Shown: positions 8,174-16,655 of the stretch, one piece after another
Layout: every line of letters starts with the position of its first letter
How positions within the stretch are numbered: position 1 is the first letter of the stretch
Program-made: the position numbers and the translations under genes
Origin: HXMU1420-13 sp965601825
GTDB taxonomy: Bacteria; Bacteroidota; Rhodothermia; Balneolales; Balneolaceae
Direction of reading: 5' to 3'
Length of the DNA stretch: 64,000 bases
NCBI GenBank assembly: GCA_965601825.1
Contig: OZ271839.1
Span: forward strand, 620,001 to 684,000
Notes under the pieces: model-generated
Databases searched by the model: none
Seen by the model: the letters and a program-made list of their open reading frames with translations, nothing else
What the model was told of the DNA's origin: nothing

Positions 8174-8623
8174 ATGAAATCTTTACTTCTAATTGTTCTA
8201 ATTTTTGTGCCTATATCCGGTTTTTCTCAGCAATCTGATCAAGTGCTGGATGAAATAACTTATGATAGTGAATTTACTGATCGACAAGCCGTAATTGAAA
8301 CCATCAAAAACTTTTATATCGGAGATCATACCGGAAGCATCGAACACAAGAAGTTATCCATGCATGAAGAAGGGGCTTATCGTTATGTAAATAGAAATGG
8401 TGAATATGGGGAAAGTATCTTCAATTTAGAATCTGATAGTGCTGACCCTAATTACCAGGAAGAGTTACTAAGTATAGAAATTTACCAGAATGTGGCATTG
8501 GCTCGGTTACGCCTTGACCAATTTCGAACAGATGTACCAGAATACAAGCTAATGATCCTCCATAAGATTCAAGGTGAATGGAAAATTACAACCATAAGCT
8601 GGGGTTTTGGTGTAATCCATTAA
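8174..8623 (+). CDS. Exported NTF2-like (putative lumazine-binding) protein
   Basis: 149 residues with a cleavable signal peptide (MKSLLLIVLIFVPISGFSQQ) and a domain of the NTF2-like/SnoaL-type fold: DRQAVIETIKNFYIGDHTGS, then YQNVALARLRLDQF and a terminal KIQGEWKITTISWGF strand. This resembles the 'putative lumazine-binding' (DUF4440-like) group found in many Bacteroidetes relatives as periplasmic proteins of unknown ligand. The conserved Trp near the end fits. Freestanding gene 54 bp after the channel. Confidence 0.75.
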   Translation: MKSLLLIVLIFVPISGFSQQSDQVLDEITYDSEFTDRQAVIETIKNFYIGDHTGSIEHKKLSMHEEGAYRYVNRNGEYGESIFNLESDSADPNYQEELLSIEIYQNVALARLRLDQFRTDVPEYKLMILHKIQGEWKITTISWGFGVIH

Positions 8624-8689
8624 TCGGATATCGACCTAAACCTGGTCACTTAATTGAGAAATGCCCAGAATATATTGAGGTATATGCTG

Positions 8690-9244
8690 ATGCTTAGAGT
8701 TTCAAAAGTCAAATTTCCCATCCTATTAAGCATATTTGTTTTAATACTTCTAACCGGTTGTACAATTTCAAAGGTTTCCGTTGCTGATCCTGTTTCACTA
8801 ACGGAAAGAGTTAATTTTTTAGATGGTGAGGAAATTGAAATCGTCTATTTTGATAACAGATCGAAAAAACTATTCTCGAATGAGATTCAGCAATCAATAA
8901 CACAAGATCTTACTCGAATTTATCCATCAGCCAGTTTTATCCAACTTGATGAATCTGATTATTTTAGAGACCCGGTACCTGATAGAATTACGTTGAAAAT
9001 TAATATTGCCAGCTATAAAGCAGATTTAAAAATAGGCTTGAATACCTGGAAGGCTGAAATAGAATTTAACGTGACTTTATATGATAACCGTGAAGAAAAC
9101 GAGAAATTCACAACTGAAATAAATACTGATAATAGTAAGCTGAATTTTTTTGGGTTTAATACACCCGAAAAAACTACTCAAAGATCTTATAAATCTGCAA
9201 TGTACGAGTTGACTAGATTTCTAGACTCCTCTTTGATGAAATAA
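8690..9244 (+). CDS. Hypothetical lipoprotein, 184 aa
   Basis: Lipoprotein signal peptide with lipobox LTGC. Three starts are possible: TTG 8654, ATG 8684 and ATG 8690. A GAGG at 8677-8680 is correctly spaced (9 bp) only for 8690, and that start gives a compact signal peptide. The mature protein has two halves with alternating strands; the motif ITLKINIASYKADLKIGLNTW is followed by EIEFNVTLYDNR, resembling the beta-layers of periplasmic assembly lipoproteins, but I cannot name a family. It is followed by the zinc-ribbon gene 10 bp later, so it is probably the first gene of a three-gene operon. Confidence 0.65.
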   Translation: MLRVSKVKFPILLSIFVLILLTGCTISKVSVADPVSLTERVNFLDGEEIEIVYFDNRSKKLFSNEIQQSITQDLTRIYPSASFIQLDESDYFRDPVPDRITLKINIASYKADLKIGLNTWKAEIEFNVTLYDNREENEKFTTEINTDNSKLNFFGFNTPEKTTQRSYKSAMYELTRFLDSSLMK

Positions 9245-9254
9245 TCAACTAAAC

Positions 9255-9884
9255 ATGTCATCAGCCTTTAAACAACCCGCATATCCGACCGCTTATTTCA
9301 GCAATGAGATTTATGTGAAGTGTCCCAAATGCCAGAGTCTTGGTTTAGTTAAAACAAAATCAAAAGAAGTGAAGGGTGCATTACCCGGTTTAGAACCGGC
9401 AAGTTTTCATTGCTCAAATTGTGGATATAATCTTCCTGATAAGACAAAATGGTTTGGATTCTACAAAGGTTCTGTTTCTACTCCTTGTGGTAATTGTGGT
9501 TCAAATTTATTCAGACAATTCAATCCTACTAGAAAACCGGATAAGTTTCGTTCTATAACGTGTGAAGTTTGGGGAACAGTAAAAGACTATGAAGTCACAT
9601 GGACAAAGAGTTTTAAAGATGGAACTCTTGATCCGCATTTTGGTCTTGAACTTTGGATGCAGCCGGAAATTAAATCCAATACTCTTTGGCTCTATAATTT
9701 AGATCATCTAAGATATTTGAGAGATTATGTTCAGGCTACCATTCGTGAGGATAATCAGCGTACCAAATACTCTTTGATCTCGAACCTACCTCAATGGATA
9801 CTTTCAGCAAAAAACCGGGATCTGATCGTTAAAAAGCTGAACAATTTGGAAAAAGAAGTATCAAAAAAAATTGGTACACTCTAA
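9255..9884 (+). CDS. Zinc-ribbon protein, 209 aa
   Basis: Cytosolic protein with CPKC (C23, C26) and CSNC (C53, C56) forming a TFIIB-type zinc ribbon, plus a further CGNC (C78, C81) that may pair with another ligand. The C-terminal half is basic and helical (LRYLRDYVQATIREDNQRT). The family occurs in Bacteroidetes relatives without an assigned function; nucleic-acid or protein binding through the ribbon is inference. It overlaps functionally with the following cyclase-like gene, which starts 2 bp after its stop codon, so the two are translationally coupled. Confidence 0.75.
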   Translation: MSSAFKQPAYPTAYFSNEIYVKCPKCQSLGLVKTKSKEVKGALPGLEPASFHCSNCGYNLPDKTKWFGFYKGSVSTPCGNCGSNLFRQFNPTRKPDKFRSITCEVWGTVKDYEVTWTKSFKDGTLDPHFGLELWMQPEIKSNTLWLYNLDHLRYLRDYVQATIREDNQRTKYSLISNLPQWILSAKNRDLIVKKLNNLEKEVSKKIGTL

Positions 9885-9886
9885 AT

Positions 9887-10978
9887 GTGAAACCTTCTCT
9901 ACTTTTCTTACCTGATATCTCCGGATTCACAGAATTTGTGAACACGACAGAAGTATCGCACAGCCAGCATGTGATATCAGAATTGCTGGAAGTTTTACTT
10001 GATGCCAACTCGTTAAATCTTCAATTAGCTGAAATCGAAGGGGATGCATTATTCTTCTACAAAGAGGGAGAAGTTCCTTCCATGGAAATGCTACTTGCCC
10101 AGGTTGAACGAATGTTCACAGCTTTTTATAGCCATTTAAAGTTGCTGGAAACCAATCGAATTTGTCCTTGTAATGCCTGCGCAATGGCTCCAAACCTGGA
10201 ATTGAAGATTATCGCACATGTCGGCGAATTACAGTTTTTAAATGTTCAGGATCGTCGAAAACCATTTGGTTCGGAAGTAATTGAAGCCCATCGATTGATG
10301 AAAAATTCTGTGGATAGCAATAATTATGTGCTAATGAGTAGATCACTTTCGGAAGAAATTCGATTGTCTCCTAATTATCGGAGTATGTTATTCAATTTTG
10401 ATGAAGGAAAGGACACTTATGATGGTAAAGATGTAGAATACATTTATTCCATCATTCGCAAAGAAGATTTAAAACTAAAGCCTTTCAATCAGGCAAAGAA
10501 AGTTCATTTCAATGATGACCCTATTCTTCATTTAGATTATAAATTTCCGGTTGCTGCGCCCGTATTATTGGAATACATCACTAATTACAAGTATCGTCAT
10601 AACTGGGTGGATGGTGTCGATTCATTTGAATTCAATGAACATGAAGTAACCCGGATTGGATCTGAGCATGTGTGTGTGATTAACGAAAAACACATTGATT
10701 TCATCACGGTGACTAAAGAAGGTAAACCGGTACAATTTGTTTATGGAGAGCTATCAACAAGTGGAAACCCCTTAGGCGAGGTTTATCAGTTTTATATCAT
10801 AACTCCCATAAATCAACATTCTTGCAAATTGGAAGTCGAGGTTTTTTTAGATGACAATTCTCCATTAAAACGTTTTGTAAAGCAGCTCTTAATTAAATCG
10901 GTACTTTGGAAAAACCTGAAGGAAAATCTGGATAAACTTTTGGAGTTTGTCAGCGAAAGCGCAAATACTGTCCATTAG
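9887..10978 (+). CDS. DUF2652 (cyclase-like) protein with C-terminal SRPBCC domain
   Basis: N-terminal residues 1-190 carry the DUF2652 pattern: LLFLPDISGFTEFVN, EIEGDALFFYKEGEVPS, and CPCNACAMAPNLELKIIAHVGE. The PDISGFTEF and IEGDALFFY segments resemble the two metal-binding strands of class III nucleotide cyclases, so DUF2652 is probably a cyclase homologue; whether it is active cannot be told. Residues about 205-350 form an SRPBCC-like domain (LDYKFPVAAPVLLEYITNYK, then HNWVDGVDSF). The start is GTG 9887; the overlapping ATG at 9885 is immediately followed by a stop in its own frame. Coupled to the zinc-ribbon gene. Confidence 0.8.
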   Translation: MKPSLLFLPDISGFTEFVNTTEVSHSQHVISELLEVLLDANSLNLQLAEIEGDALFFYKEGEVPSMEMLLAQVERMFTAFYSHLKLLETNRICPCNACAMAPNLELKIIAHVGELQFLNVQDRRKPFGSEVIEAHRLMKNSVDSNNYVLMSRSLSEEIRLSPNYRSMLFNFDEGKDTYDGKDVEYIYSIIRKEDLKLKPFNQAKKVHFNDDPILHLDYKFPVAAPVLLEYITNYKYRHNWVDGVDSFEFNEHEVTRIGSEHVCVINEKHIDFITVTKEGKPVQFVYGELSTSGNPLGEVYQFYIITPINQHSCKLEVEVFLDDNSPLKRFVKQLLIKSVLWKNLKENLDKLLEFVSESANTVH

Positions 10979-10992
10979 GGGTATTTTTAGAA

Positions 10993-12030
10993 ATGAGTGT
11001 ATTACTGATAAATATCAGAATGATGAACACTCGGGCAATACTCTTTCTATTACTTATTTCTGCTGCTTTAATATCCTGTAAAGATAATGGCTCTGTCTTA
11101 GAAGTAGATCCTGCAGATGAATCTATTCCAACGGTTAAATCAGTATCTACATATGGCGTTTCAGTAATCGAAAATATTGAATATGCCGAGGCATTACGAC
11201 ATTCCAGTTGGGGCAGTGATACTACAATAACTTTGCCCTTGTTATTGGATGCATATCTACCAACAAATGCACCAGATAATCGACCCGTTCTTATCTTATA
11301 TCATGGTGGGGCATTAGAAATTGGTTCACGAAAAGATCCTAATATTGTGAACATAGCAAATCAATTTGCGGAAAGAGGCTGGGTTGTATTCTCCGTTAGT
11401 TATCGATTGGCACGAAACATTGGTACGGTTCCACAAATCTGGTATGATTTGGCAACAAGTAATTCAATACCGAGTTTGACTACCGATGAGATTCTTAAAA
11501 TTTATCCTGCAAACAGGGATGCAAAAGCAGCTCTTCGTTGGGTGTATGCAAACGCATCTTCTTATGACATTAACACAGATTATATAACAGTTGGTGGTGG
11601 TTCAGCAGGTGCTGCATTAAGTGTTTCACTGGGTGTTTCAGAGCCATCAGATTTTACGAATGAACTATCTGTGATCGATGATCCAACTCTATCAACTACC
11701 AATTTGGATCAATCAACTGAAGTTCACACTGTGCTCAACTTTTGGGGAGGAATCGGATATGCGAATGCCTATGAAGTAGTTCATAATGTCGATAGATTCG
11801 ACCCAACAGATACTCCAGTGATGATTGTGCATGGTACAGAAGATGAAACTGTACCATTTAGCAAGGGTGAGGAACTAAGAGATATTTACATTGCAAATGG
11901 AGTAGACTATGAATTTCATCCACTTGTAGGTTGGGGTCATACTGCCTGGGATGCTACTGTAAATGGATTAACACTTTCCGAATTGGGAATGAATTTTGTG
12001 ATTGAACAACAGGGATTAATTGTTGAGTAA
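10993..12030 (+). CDS. Alpha/beta hydrolase lipoprotein (carboxylesterase-like)
   Basis: Secreted, lipid-anchored esterase-type enzyme. Lipobox LISC (Cys29). Alpha/beta-hydrolase motifs in order: oxyanion HGG (104-106), nucleophile elbow GGGSAGA with Ser204, acid HGTEDE (Asp284), and base WGHTAWD (His316). The arrangement resembles the hormone-sensitive lipase/BD-FAE type of carboxylesterase. Expected role is hydrolysis of an ester (lipid, acyl sugar or xenobiotic) on the cell surface or in the periplasm; the substrate is not predictable. The start could instead be ATG 11020 or 11023, which would shorten an unusually long n-region. No operon partner is evident. Confidence 0.85.
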   Translation: MSVLLINIRMMNTRAILFLLLISAALISCKDNGSVLEVDPADESIPTVKSVSTYGVSVIENIEYAEALRHSSWGSDTTITLPLLLDAYLPTNAPDNRPVLILYHGGALEIGSRKDPNIVNIANQFAERGWVVFSVSYRLARNIGTVPQIWYDLATSNSIPSLTTDEILKIYPANRDAKAALRWVYANASSYDINTDYITVGGGSAGAALSVSLGVSEPSDFTNELSVIDDPTLSTTNLDQSTEVHTVLNFWGGIGYANAYEVVHNVDRFDPTDTPVMIVHGTEDETVPFSKGEELRDIYIANGVDYEFHPLVGWGHTAWDATVNGLTLSELGMNFVIEQQGLIVE

Positions 12031-12039
12031 GTATATAAA

Positions 12040-12447
12040 TCACGAAAGATATTCAGTATGCTCTCGCAATAATCTTGTAAAAACACCCAGCCTTTGTCGA
12101 AATAACTCTGCTAGAATATCATTTCTTCGATCATTCACTTTTGAACTGAAAATCCATTTGTTGCGAATTTTCTCATGGCGATGGTATTTATTGTAACAGC
12201 AACCTGAATAATTATCCAGATAGTCTTTGAAAGGCTTTTCAATAGTTGGATTATTTACCTTAAAAAGTGGAAAAGGAGCACTTCTCGAAGTGTACATTTC
12301 CCATTTAATAACTACTTCTATTTCCCCTTTTTTCCAGGTAAATGAAAACTCTCTGTTATCATGATTTTTTCTGATAGGTTTATCAAATTCATATTCATCT
12401 ATCAAAAATGATAATTCCTGAATGGTATGATCTCTGTAACTAATCAA
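12040..12447 (-). CDS. Hypothetical protein, 135 aa
   Basis: Soluble protein without signal peptide or recognised domain. It begins MISYRDHTIQELSFLIDEYE from a TTG codon (12445-12447) with AAGAGA upstream. It contains a strand pair FSFTWKKGEIEVVIKWEMY and a basic C-terminus (LFRQRLGVFTRLLREH). Two adjacent cysteines (GCCYNKYHRHEK) might bind metal but no pattern is convincing. Convergent with the hydrolase gene (9 bp between stop codons). Probably real because it is long, well spaced and no competing frame exists. Confidence 0.6.
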   Translation of the reverse strand: MISYRDHTIQELSFLIDEYEFDKPIRKNHDNREFSFTWKKGEIEVVIKWEMYTSRSAPFPLFKVNNPTIEKPFKDYLDNYSGCCYNKYHRHEKIRNKWIFSSKVNDRRNDILAELFRQRLGVFTRLLREHTEYLS

Positions 12448-12544
12448 AATTTCTCTTACCTAAGCCAATCTGTTATTTCAATATTCTAATCCCTTTTCTA
12501 GAGTATCGAATATATATTTTGCATTCAACTTATTGTTTTACTGA

Positions 12545-14218
12545 ATGAAACTAAGTCTCCGTCTTGCCTCATTTATAACGCTCGCCATCCTATCAGCATT
12601 CATTCTGATCATTCTTTTGTTGATTTCATATTACGTTGCTGAGCTTCCCTGGGAGATTTTAGTCGGAGCAGTTGTGGTTATAAATCTACTTGGATGGCTG
12701 ATTTCACCCTACATCCAGGACTTTATTCATCGATTCTTTTATAAGGTACATTTTCTAAGCAGTGATGAGATCCTGGACTTTTCCTTTGCTGATTTCCTAA
12801 TCAAAACTTCTAGTAAACATGGCATTAGAGTTCCAAAGATTGGCATCATCAATGATTTAAACCCGACCGCTTTTGCCTATGGCTCAGCTGCATTTAATGC
12901 TCGAATCATAATCACACAGGGTTTGATTAATTATTTGGATGGTGATGAGTTGGAAGCCGTGATAGCTCATGAAGTCGGTCATATTGTAAATCGGGATTTT
13001 ATCATCATGACTTTTGCATCGACTTTAGTTCAGCTACTATATGAATTGTATGAGCTCATTATTTCATCAAAAAAGAATAAAGATCACAATCATCACAGTT
13101 CAAATGATTCAAAAGGCAAAGGTGGGGGAATTCTTGTCCCCATCGCTTTATTAGCCTATTTCTTTTATTGGATTGGAACTTACCTGCTACTTTATTTAAG
13201 TAGAGTTCGTGAATACTATGCCGATGAATTTGCAGCAAAAGAAATTGGTGATCCAAACATTCTATCTAGAGCACTCATTAAGGTTGCCTATGGAATCTTT
13301 GCTGAAGAAGATACCGAGGTAACTACTCGATTATTAAAAAGTACCCGAGCTTTGGGAATATCTGATCCAAAAAAGAGTAAGGATCTAAGCCTGATTCTCC
13401 GAAATGGTCGAAAAGACAGATCGCTAATGGAAAAAGCTTTTCTCTTCGATTTAGTGAGTCCATGGGCTGGTTTATTGGAACTCGGTTCTACACATCCATT
13501 GATTGGAAAAAGAATTAGAAGATTATGTTCGCTCACAAAAAAACCCCTCTTCAAATTCACTTATCTGGAAACTCTGAATATTGACCAGCGAAGTTTGTGG
13601 ACCAGTTTTATTCGTGATTGCATCATTCATTATGCTCCAATACTCCTCATTTTTGCTACACTAGGATTGGCAATTTTTCAAATACCTCTAGGAATATCAT
13701 TCACTTCAACAACTATATGGTTATGTATTGGTTCTGTATTCTTTCTATCACTTGTGAAGTTCGTTCATAAGTTTCCAATGAGTGAGTTTGAGGAAACAAC
13801 CATATTGGAATGCATGGCTGATATATATGCTTCACCGGTAAGAGGACGACCGGTTGCATTAAAGGGAGAAACCATTGGCCGCGGAACAGCAGGTTTTATA
13901 TTTGATGAAGACATGGTGTTCAAAGACAAAACAGGAATCATTTTTCTAAACTTTGAATCTCTGTTTGCCATCTTTGGCAATCTGATTTTCTCGCTAATGA
14001 GATTGAAAAACTTTCTTGGAGTAGAAGCAACCTGTAAAGGATGGTTTCTCAGAGGAAATACCCATCATATAGAATTATCCAGATTGGAGATGAGCTACAA
14101 TGTTGTGAAAAGTCATACCAGAGCCTGGTTTGCCTTAGGTATGCTTTTACTCGTAGTGCTTTATTCGGTTTTCTTATTTGTGATTGTTTCTAGTCCGGAT
14201 GTAGTCAATTTCAATTAA
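12545..14218 (+). CDS. M48-family membrane metalloprotease (HtpX/Ste24-like)
   Basis: Zinc endopeptidase anchored in the inner membrane. Two N-terminal TM helices (about 8-30 and 36-54), then the catalytic VIAHEVGHIVNRD with the HExxH at 142-146, a third TM at about 198-218, and the EYYAD segment (Glu223, third zinc ligand). A His/Ser-rich loop (DHNHHSS, about 180-187) precedes TM3. Residues about 350-557 form an extra C-terminal region with two more TM pairs, making the protein nearly twice the length of HtpX (about 290 aa). Role is presumably membrane-protein quality control. Convergent with purM, with a 4-bp overlap. Confidence 0.88.
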   Translation: MKLSLRLASFITLAILSAFILIILLLISYYVAELPWEILVGAVVVINLLGWLISPYIQDFIHRFFYKVHFLSSDEILDFSFADFLIKTSSKHGIRVPKIGIINDLNPTAFAYGSAAFNARIIITQGLINYLDGDELEAVIAHEVGHIVNRDFIIMTFASTLVQLLYELYELIISSKKNKDHNHHSSNDSKGKGGGILVPIALLAYFFYWIGTYLLLYLSRVREYYADEFAAKEIGDPNILSRALIKVAYGIFAEEDTEVTTRLLKSTRALGISDPKKSKDLSLILRNGRKDRSLMEKAFLFDLVSPWAGLLELGSTHPLIGKRIRRLCSLTKKPLFKFTYLETLNIDQRSLWTSFIRDCIIHYAPILLIFATLGLAIFQIPLGISFTSTTIWLCIGSVFFLSLVKFVHKFPMSEFEETTILECMADIYASPVRGRPVALKGETIGRGTAGFIFDEDMVFKDKTGIIFLNFESLFAIFGNLIFSLMRLKNFLGVEATCKGWFLRGNTHHIELSRLEMSYNVVKSHTRAWFALGMLLLVVLYSVFLFVIVSSPDVVNFN

Positions 14219-15219
14219 ACAACACTTCCCACTTCAAAAACCTCTTCTCCCAATTCCGAAGCTTTTGCTTTTACCTCATCAACCGCATCAGGAGAAACGA
14301 CAGCAACTAATCCAATCCCAAGATTAAAAGTAGCCTGCATATCTTCTTCAGGTACATTTCCAATCTCTTGTATTAGATTATAGACAGGAGGACGTTTCCA
14401 GCTATCCCAGTTAATATCAAGCGCCAACCCTTCCGGTAAAATTCGCTTGGTATTTCCAACCATACCGCCACCTGTGATATGAGAAAAACCATTTACTCCA
14501 CTCATGTTCTTTAATGCAGAAATAATGGGTAAATAAGATCGATGGACTTGTAATAATTCTTCAGCAATAGTAGATCCTAGTTCATCCACATATTCATTCA
14601 CCTCGTATTTGCTGAATAACACTTTTCGTGCAAGTGAATAACCGTTGGTATGTAAGCCCGAGCTTTTAAAACCAATGAGAACATCTCCTTTTTTAACATC
14701 AGCGCCATTTATCACCTGATCTTCATCAACAATACCAACAATGGTACCAGCTAAATCAAATTCACCTTCCCCATAAATATCCGGCATTTCTGCAGTTTCA
14801 CCACCAATTAAAGCAACTCCATTTTCCTTACAGGCGGTTGCAAATCCCTTGATTACTTCAACTCCAACTCCTTGCTCTAACTTTCCGGTAGAAAAATAAT
14901 CCAGGAAGAAAAGGGGCGTTGCACCACAAACTGCAATATCATTAATACAATGATTCACCAAACATTGACCTACCGTATCATAAACACCGGCCTTGAAAGC
15001 TACAATCAGTTTAGTACCTACACCATCCACAGAACTCACAAAAACCGGTTTTTTATAGCCGGTAAAATCAGGTCGGAAGAAACCACCAAATCCACCAATA
15101 TTAGATAAAACAGCATCACTGTGGGTTTCCTTAACCATCCCTTTGATGGAATTCACAAGTTCTTCACCGGCTTCAATATCAACGCCGGCATCTTTGTAGG
15201 TAAAACTCTTTTTTGTCAT
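14215..15219 (-). CDS. purM: Phosphoribosylformylglycinamidine cyclo-ligase (AIR synthetase)
   Basis: Fifth step of purine synthesis: closes FGAM to AIR with ATP. 334 residues, the usual length for the family. Conserved features: YKDAGVDIEAGEELV near the start, SSVDGVGTKLIVA, a NHCINDIAVCGATPLFFLDY block, GGETAEMPDIYGEGEFDLAG, SSGLHTNGYSLAR and HITGGGMVGN. The product is cytosolic. It stands alone rather than in a pur operon. It lies downstream (minus strand) of the yfiT-like gene, with 33 bp between them. Confidence 0.97.
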   Translation of the reverse strand: MTKKSFTYKDAGVDIEAGEELVNSIKGMVKETHSDAVLSNIGGFGGFFRPDFTGYKKPVFVSSVDGVGTKLIVAFKAGVYDTVGQCLVNHCINDIAVCGATPLFFLDYFSTGKLEQGVGVEVIKGFATACKENGVALIGGETAEMPDIYGEGEFDLAGTIVGIVDEDQVINGADVKKGDVLIGFKSSGLHTNGYSLARKVLFSKYEVNEYVDELGSTIAEELLQVHRSYLPIISALKNMSGVNGFSHITGGGMVGNTKRILPEGLALDINWDSWKRPPVYNLIQEIGNVPEEDMQATFNLGIGLVAVVSPDAVDEVKAKASELGEEVFEVGSVV

Positions 15220-15252
15220 TCTTAAAATTCAGATTTCTTTCGATCAGGAAAT

Positions 15253-15777
15253 TTATCTGTTCGTTTTTGTTACTAATTGAATGTGACTTAAATGATGATT
15301 TCCATGCCAGGCATACAAGGCAACAACTCCAACTAAGGTATCCGGATATTTTGAATCTTCGGGATGATGAAGAGTTCTATTCAATTCTTCCGGAGTTAAT
15401 CGCTTAAGCGTGGCAACCATCTTTTTATGTAAGATCTCAATGAAAACCAGGGCATCTTCTACAGAAACATCTTCATAATCACCATGTTCTGCCCATAAAT
15501 GTTGTTCATAGGGTTTGATGGTTGGATTTTCTTCGGTAAGTGTGTTTTTAATACGAATAAATGCATTTAAATGGCTATCACAAATGTGATGCATCACCTT
15601 TCTAACCGACCACCCACCCACTCTGTAAGGTGTGTTTAACAAAGATTCTGGAACCGACTCAATCTCCGCTTTTAATCTGCCTGGTAAGGCTTCAATCTCA
15701 GCAATGTATGTTGGTGCATCTTCTGCTTTGTATTCAGCATCGTAATCGAAATCACCAATAGGAAATGAAGGATTCAT
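15253..15777 (-). CDS. YfiT-type DinB protein, putative bacillithiol transferase
   Basis: DinB four-helix-bundle metalloprotein of the YfiT/BstA group. The N-terminal GDFDYDAEYKAEDAPTYI is characteristic of YfiT, and the metal ligands fit the family: a His in VMHHICDSH (about 63-64) plus the HxxxH in WHGNHHLSH (His158 and His162). Bacillithiol-S-transferases conjugate bacillithiol to electrophiles for detoxification; several Bacteroidetes relatives make bacillithiol, so the role is plausible but not shown. 174 residues, full length. It is the first gene left of the candidate replication origin and transcribed away from it. Confidence 0.88.
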   Translation of the reverse strand: MNPSFPIGDFDYDAEYKAEDAPTYIAEIEALPGRLKAEIESVPESLLNTPYRVGGWSVRKVMHHICDSHLNAFIRIKNTLTEENPTIKPYEQHLWAEHGDYEDVSVEDALVFIEILHKKMVATLKRLTPEELNRTLHHPEDSKYPDTLVGVVALYAWHGNHHLSHIQLVTKTNR

Positions 15778-15840
15778 CTGATTCTCATTTTATTGGATTC
15801 AAATATACCACACTTTAAAAGCTTTAAAGGATCAATTTTC

Positions 15841-16201
15841 TAAATCTTTTCCACACCCTTTTAAGCGATTAAAATAAAATTTAAATCTTTTGTTATTAGT
15901 TATAGGTCATGTGGATTTGTGGATAAAAAACTTTTCTTTTTTTTAAACAAAACTTGACCATTCTATGTGGATAGCAATGTTGAAAAAATCTAGTTAAAAA
16001 TCAGAGATTTATAGCAATTACTTTTTCATTTTCCACAGTCACACAAAAATCATACATAAGTGAACATAAATTTCCATCCACACCAAAAGTTATTCTTTTG
16101 AAATGTTGATTTGATCTACAGATTGTGGAAACTTGTGCAGAACTTTTGTGATTTCTAATTATCCCGATGTTATTAGTTAACTATCCACATATTTACCCAC
16201 A
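15841..16201. other. Candidate replication origin (oriC): DnaA-box cluster in an AT-rich gap
   Basis: The 436-bp gap 15778-16213 contains no gene. Matches to TTATCCACA: 15918-15926 (perfect, reverse); 15847-15855, 15966-15974, 16029-16037, 16181-16189 and 16193-16201 (8 of 9); 15910-15918, 16074-16082 and 16124-16132 (7 of 9). A 12-mer TGTTATTAGTTA occurs at 15891-15902 and 16168-16179, bracketing the cluster. T/A-rich tracts (15856-15900, 15925-15957) would serve as unwinding elements. The flanking genes point away on both sides (yfiT-like minus, dtd plus). Two parS-like sites lie about 26 kb to the right. An origin is the simplest reading; a DnaA-titrating site is the alternative. Confidence 0.65.
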
Positions 16202-16213
16202 CAGATTTTCATC

Positions 16214-16654
16214 ATGAGAGTTATAGTTCAGCGCGTCAGTGAAGCTAAAGTTACTGTAGAAAGTGAAATTGTTGGTCAGATTGGTAAAGGACTTTTACTC
16301 TTAGTTGGAGTGCATCAAACCGATACTGAAGCTCAATTAAACTGGATGTGTGAAAAGATTCTGAAACTGCGTGTATTTGCAGATGAAGAAGGAAAAATGA
16401 ATAAATCAGTACAAGATATTGATGGAGAAATTCTGGTTGTTTCCCAATTCACCTTATATGGTGATGCTAAAAAAGGAACAAGACCTTCTTATATAGAAGC
16501 AGCTCGACCGGAAAAAGCTGAACCTATGTATGAACAAATGATTTCTTACTTAAAACAGAATTCAGATTTGGTTATTGAAGGTGGGCAATTTGGAGCTATG
16601 ATGGATGTGAGCCTGGTGAATGATGGTCCTGTTACATTGATTTTGGAGAAGTAA
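16214..16654 (+). CDS. dtd: D-aminoacyl-tRNA deacylase
   Basis: Removes D-amino acids (and glycine from tRNA-Ala) mischarged onto tRNA. 146 residues, the usual length. Both catalytic-site signatures are present: SQFTLYGD (about 77-84) and NDGPVT in the C-terminal strand, the latter being the cis Gly-Pro motif. Start MRVIVQRVSEAKVTVE is canonical. First gene to the right of the candidate origin; the next gene begins one base after its stop codon, so they form an operon. Confidence 0.97.
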   Translation: MRVIVQRVSEAKVTVESEIVGQIGKGLLLLVGVHQTDTEAQLNWMCEKILKLRVFADEEGKMNKSVQDIDGEILVVSQFTLYGDAKKGTRPSYIEAARPEKAEPMYEQMISYLKQNSDLVIEGGQFGAMMDVSLVNDGPVTLILEK

Positions 16655-16655
16655 A

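Noticed and set aside
15910..16132. Counting the 7-of-9 DnaA-like 9-mers as true boxes
   Set aside because: Three of the nine matches (15910, 16074, 16124) are too weak alone; only the cluster as a whole is used as evidence.
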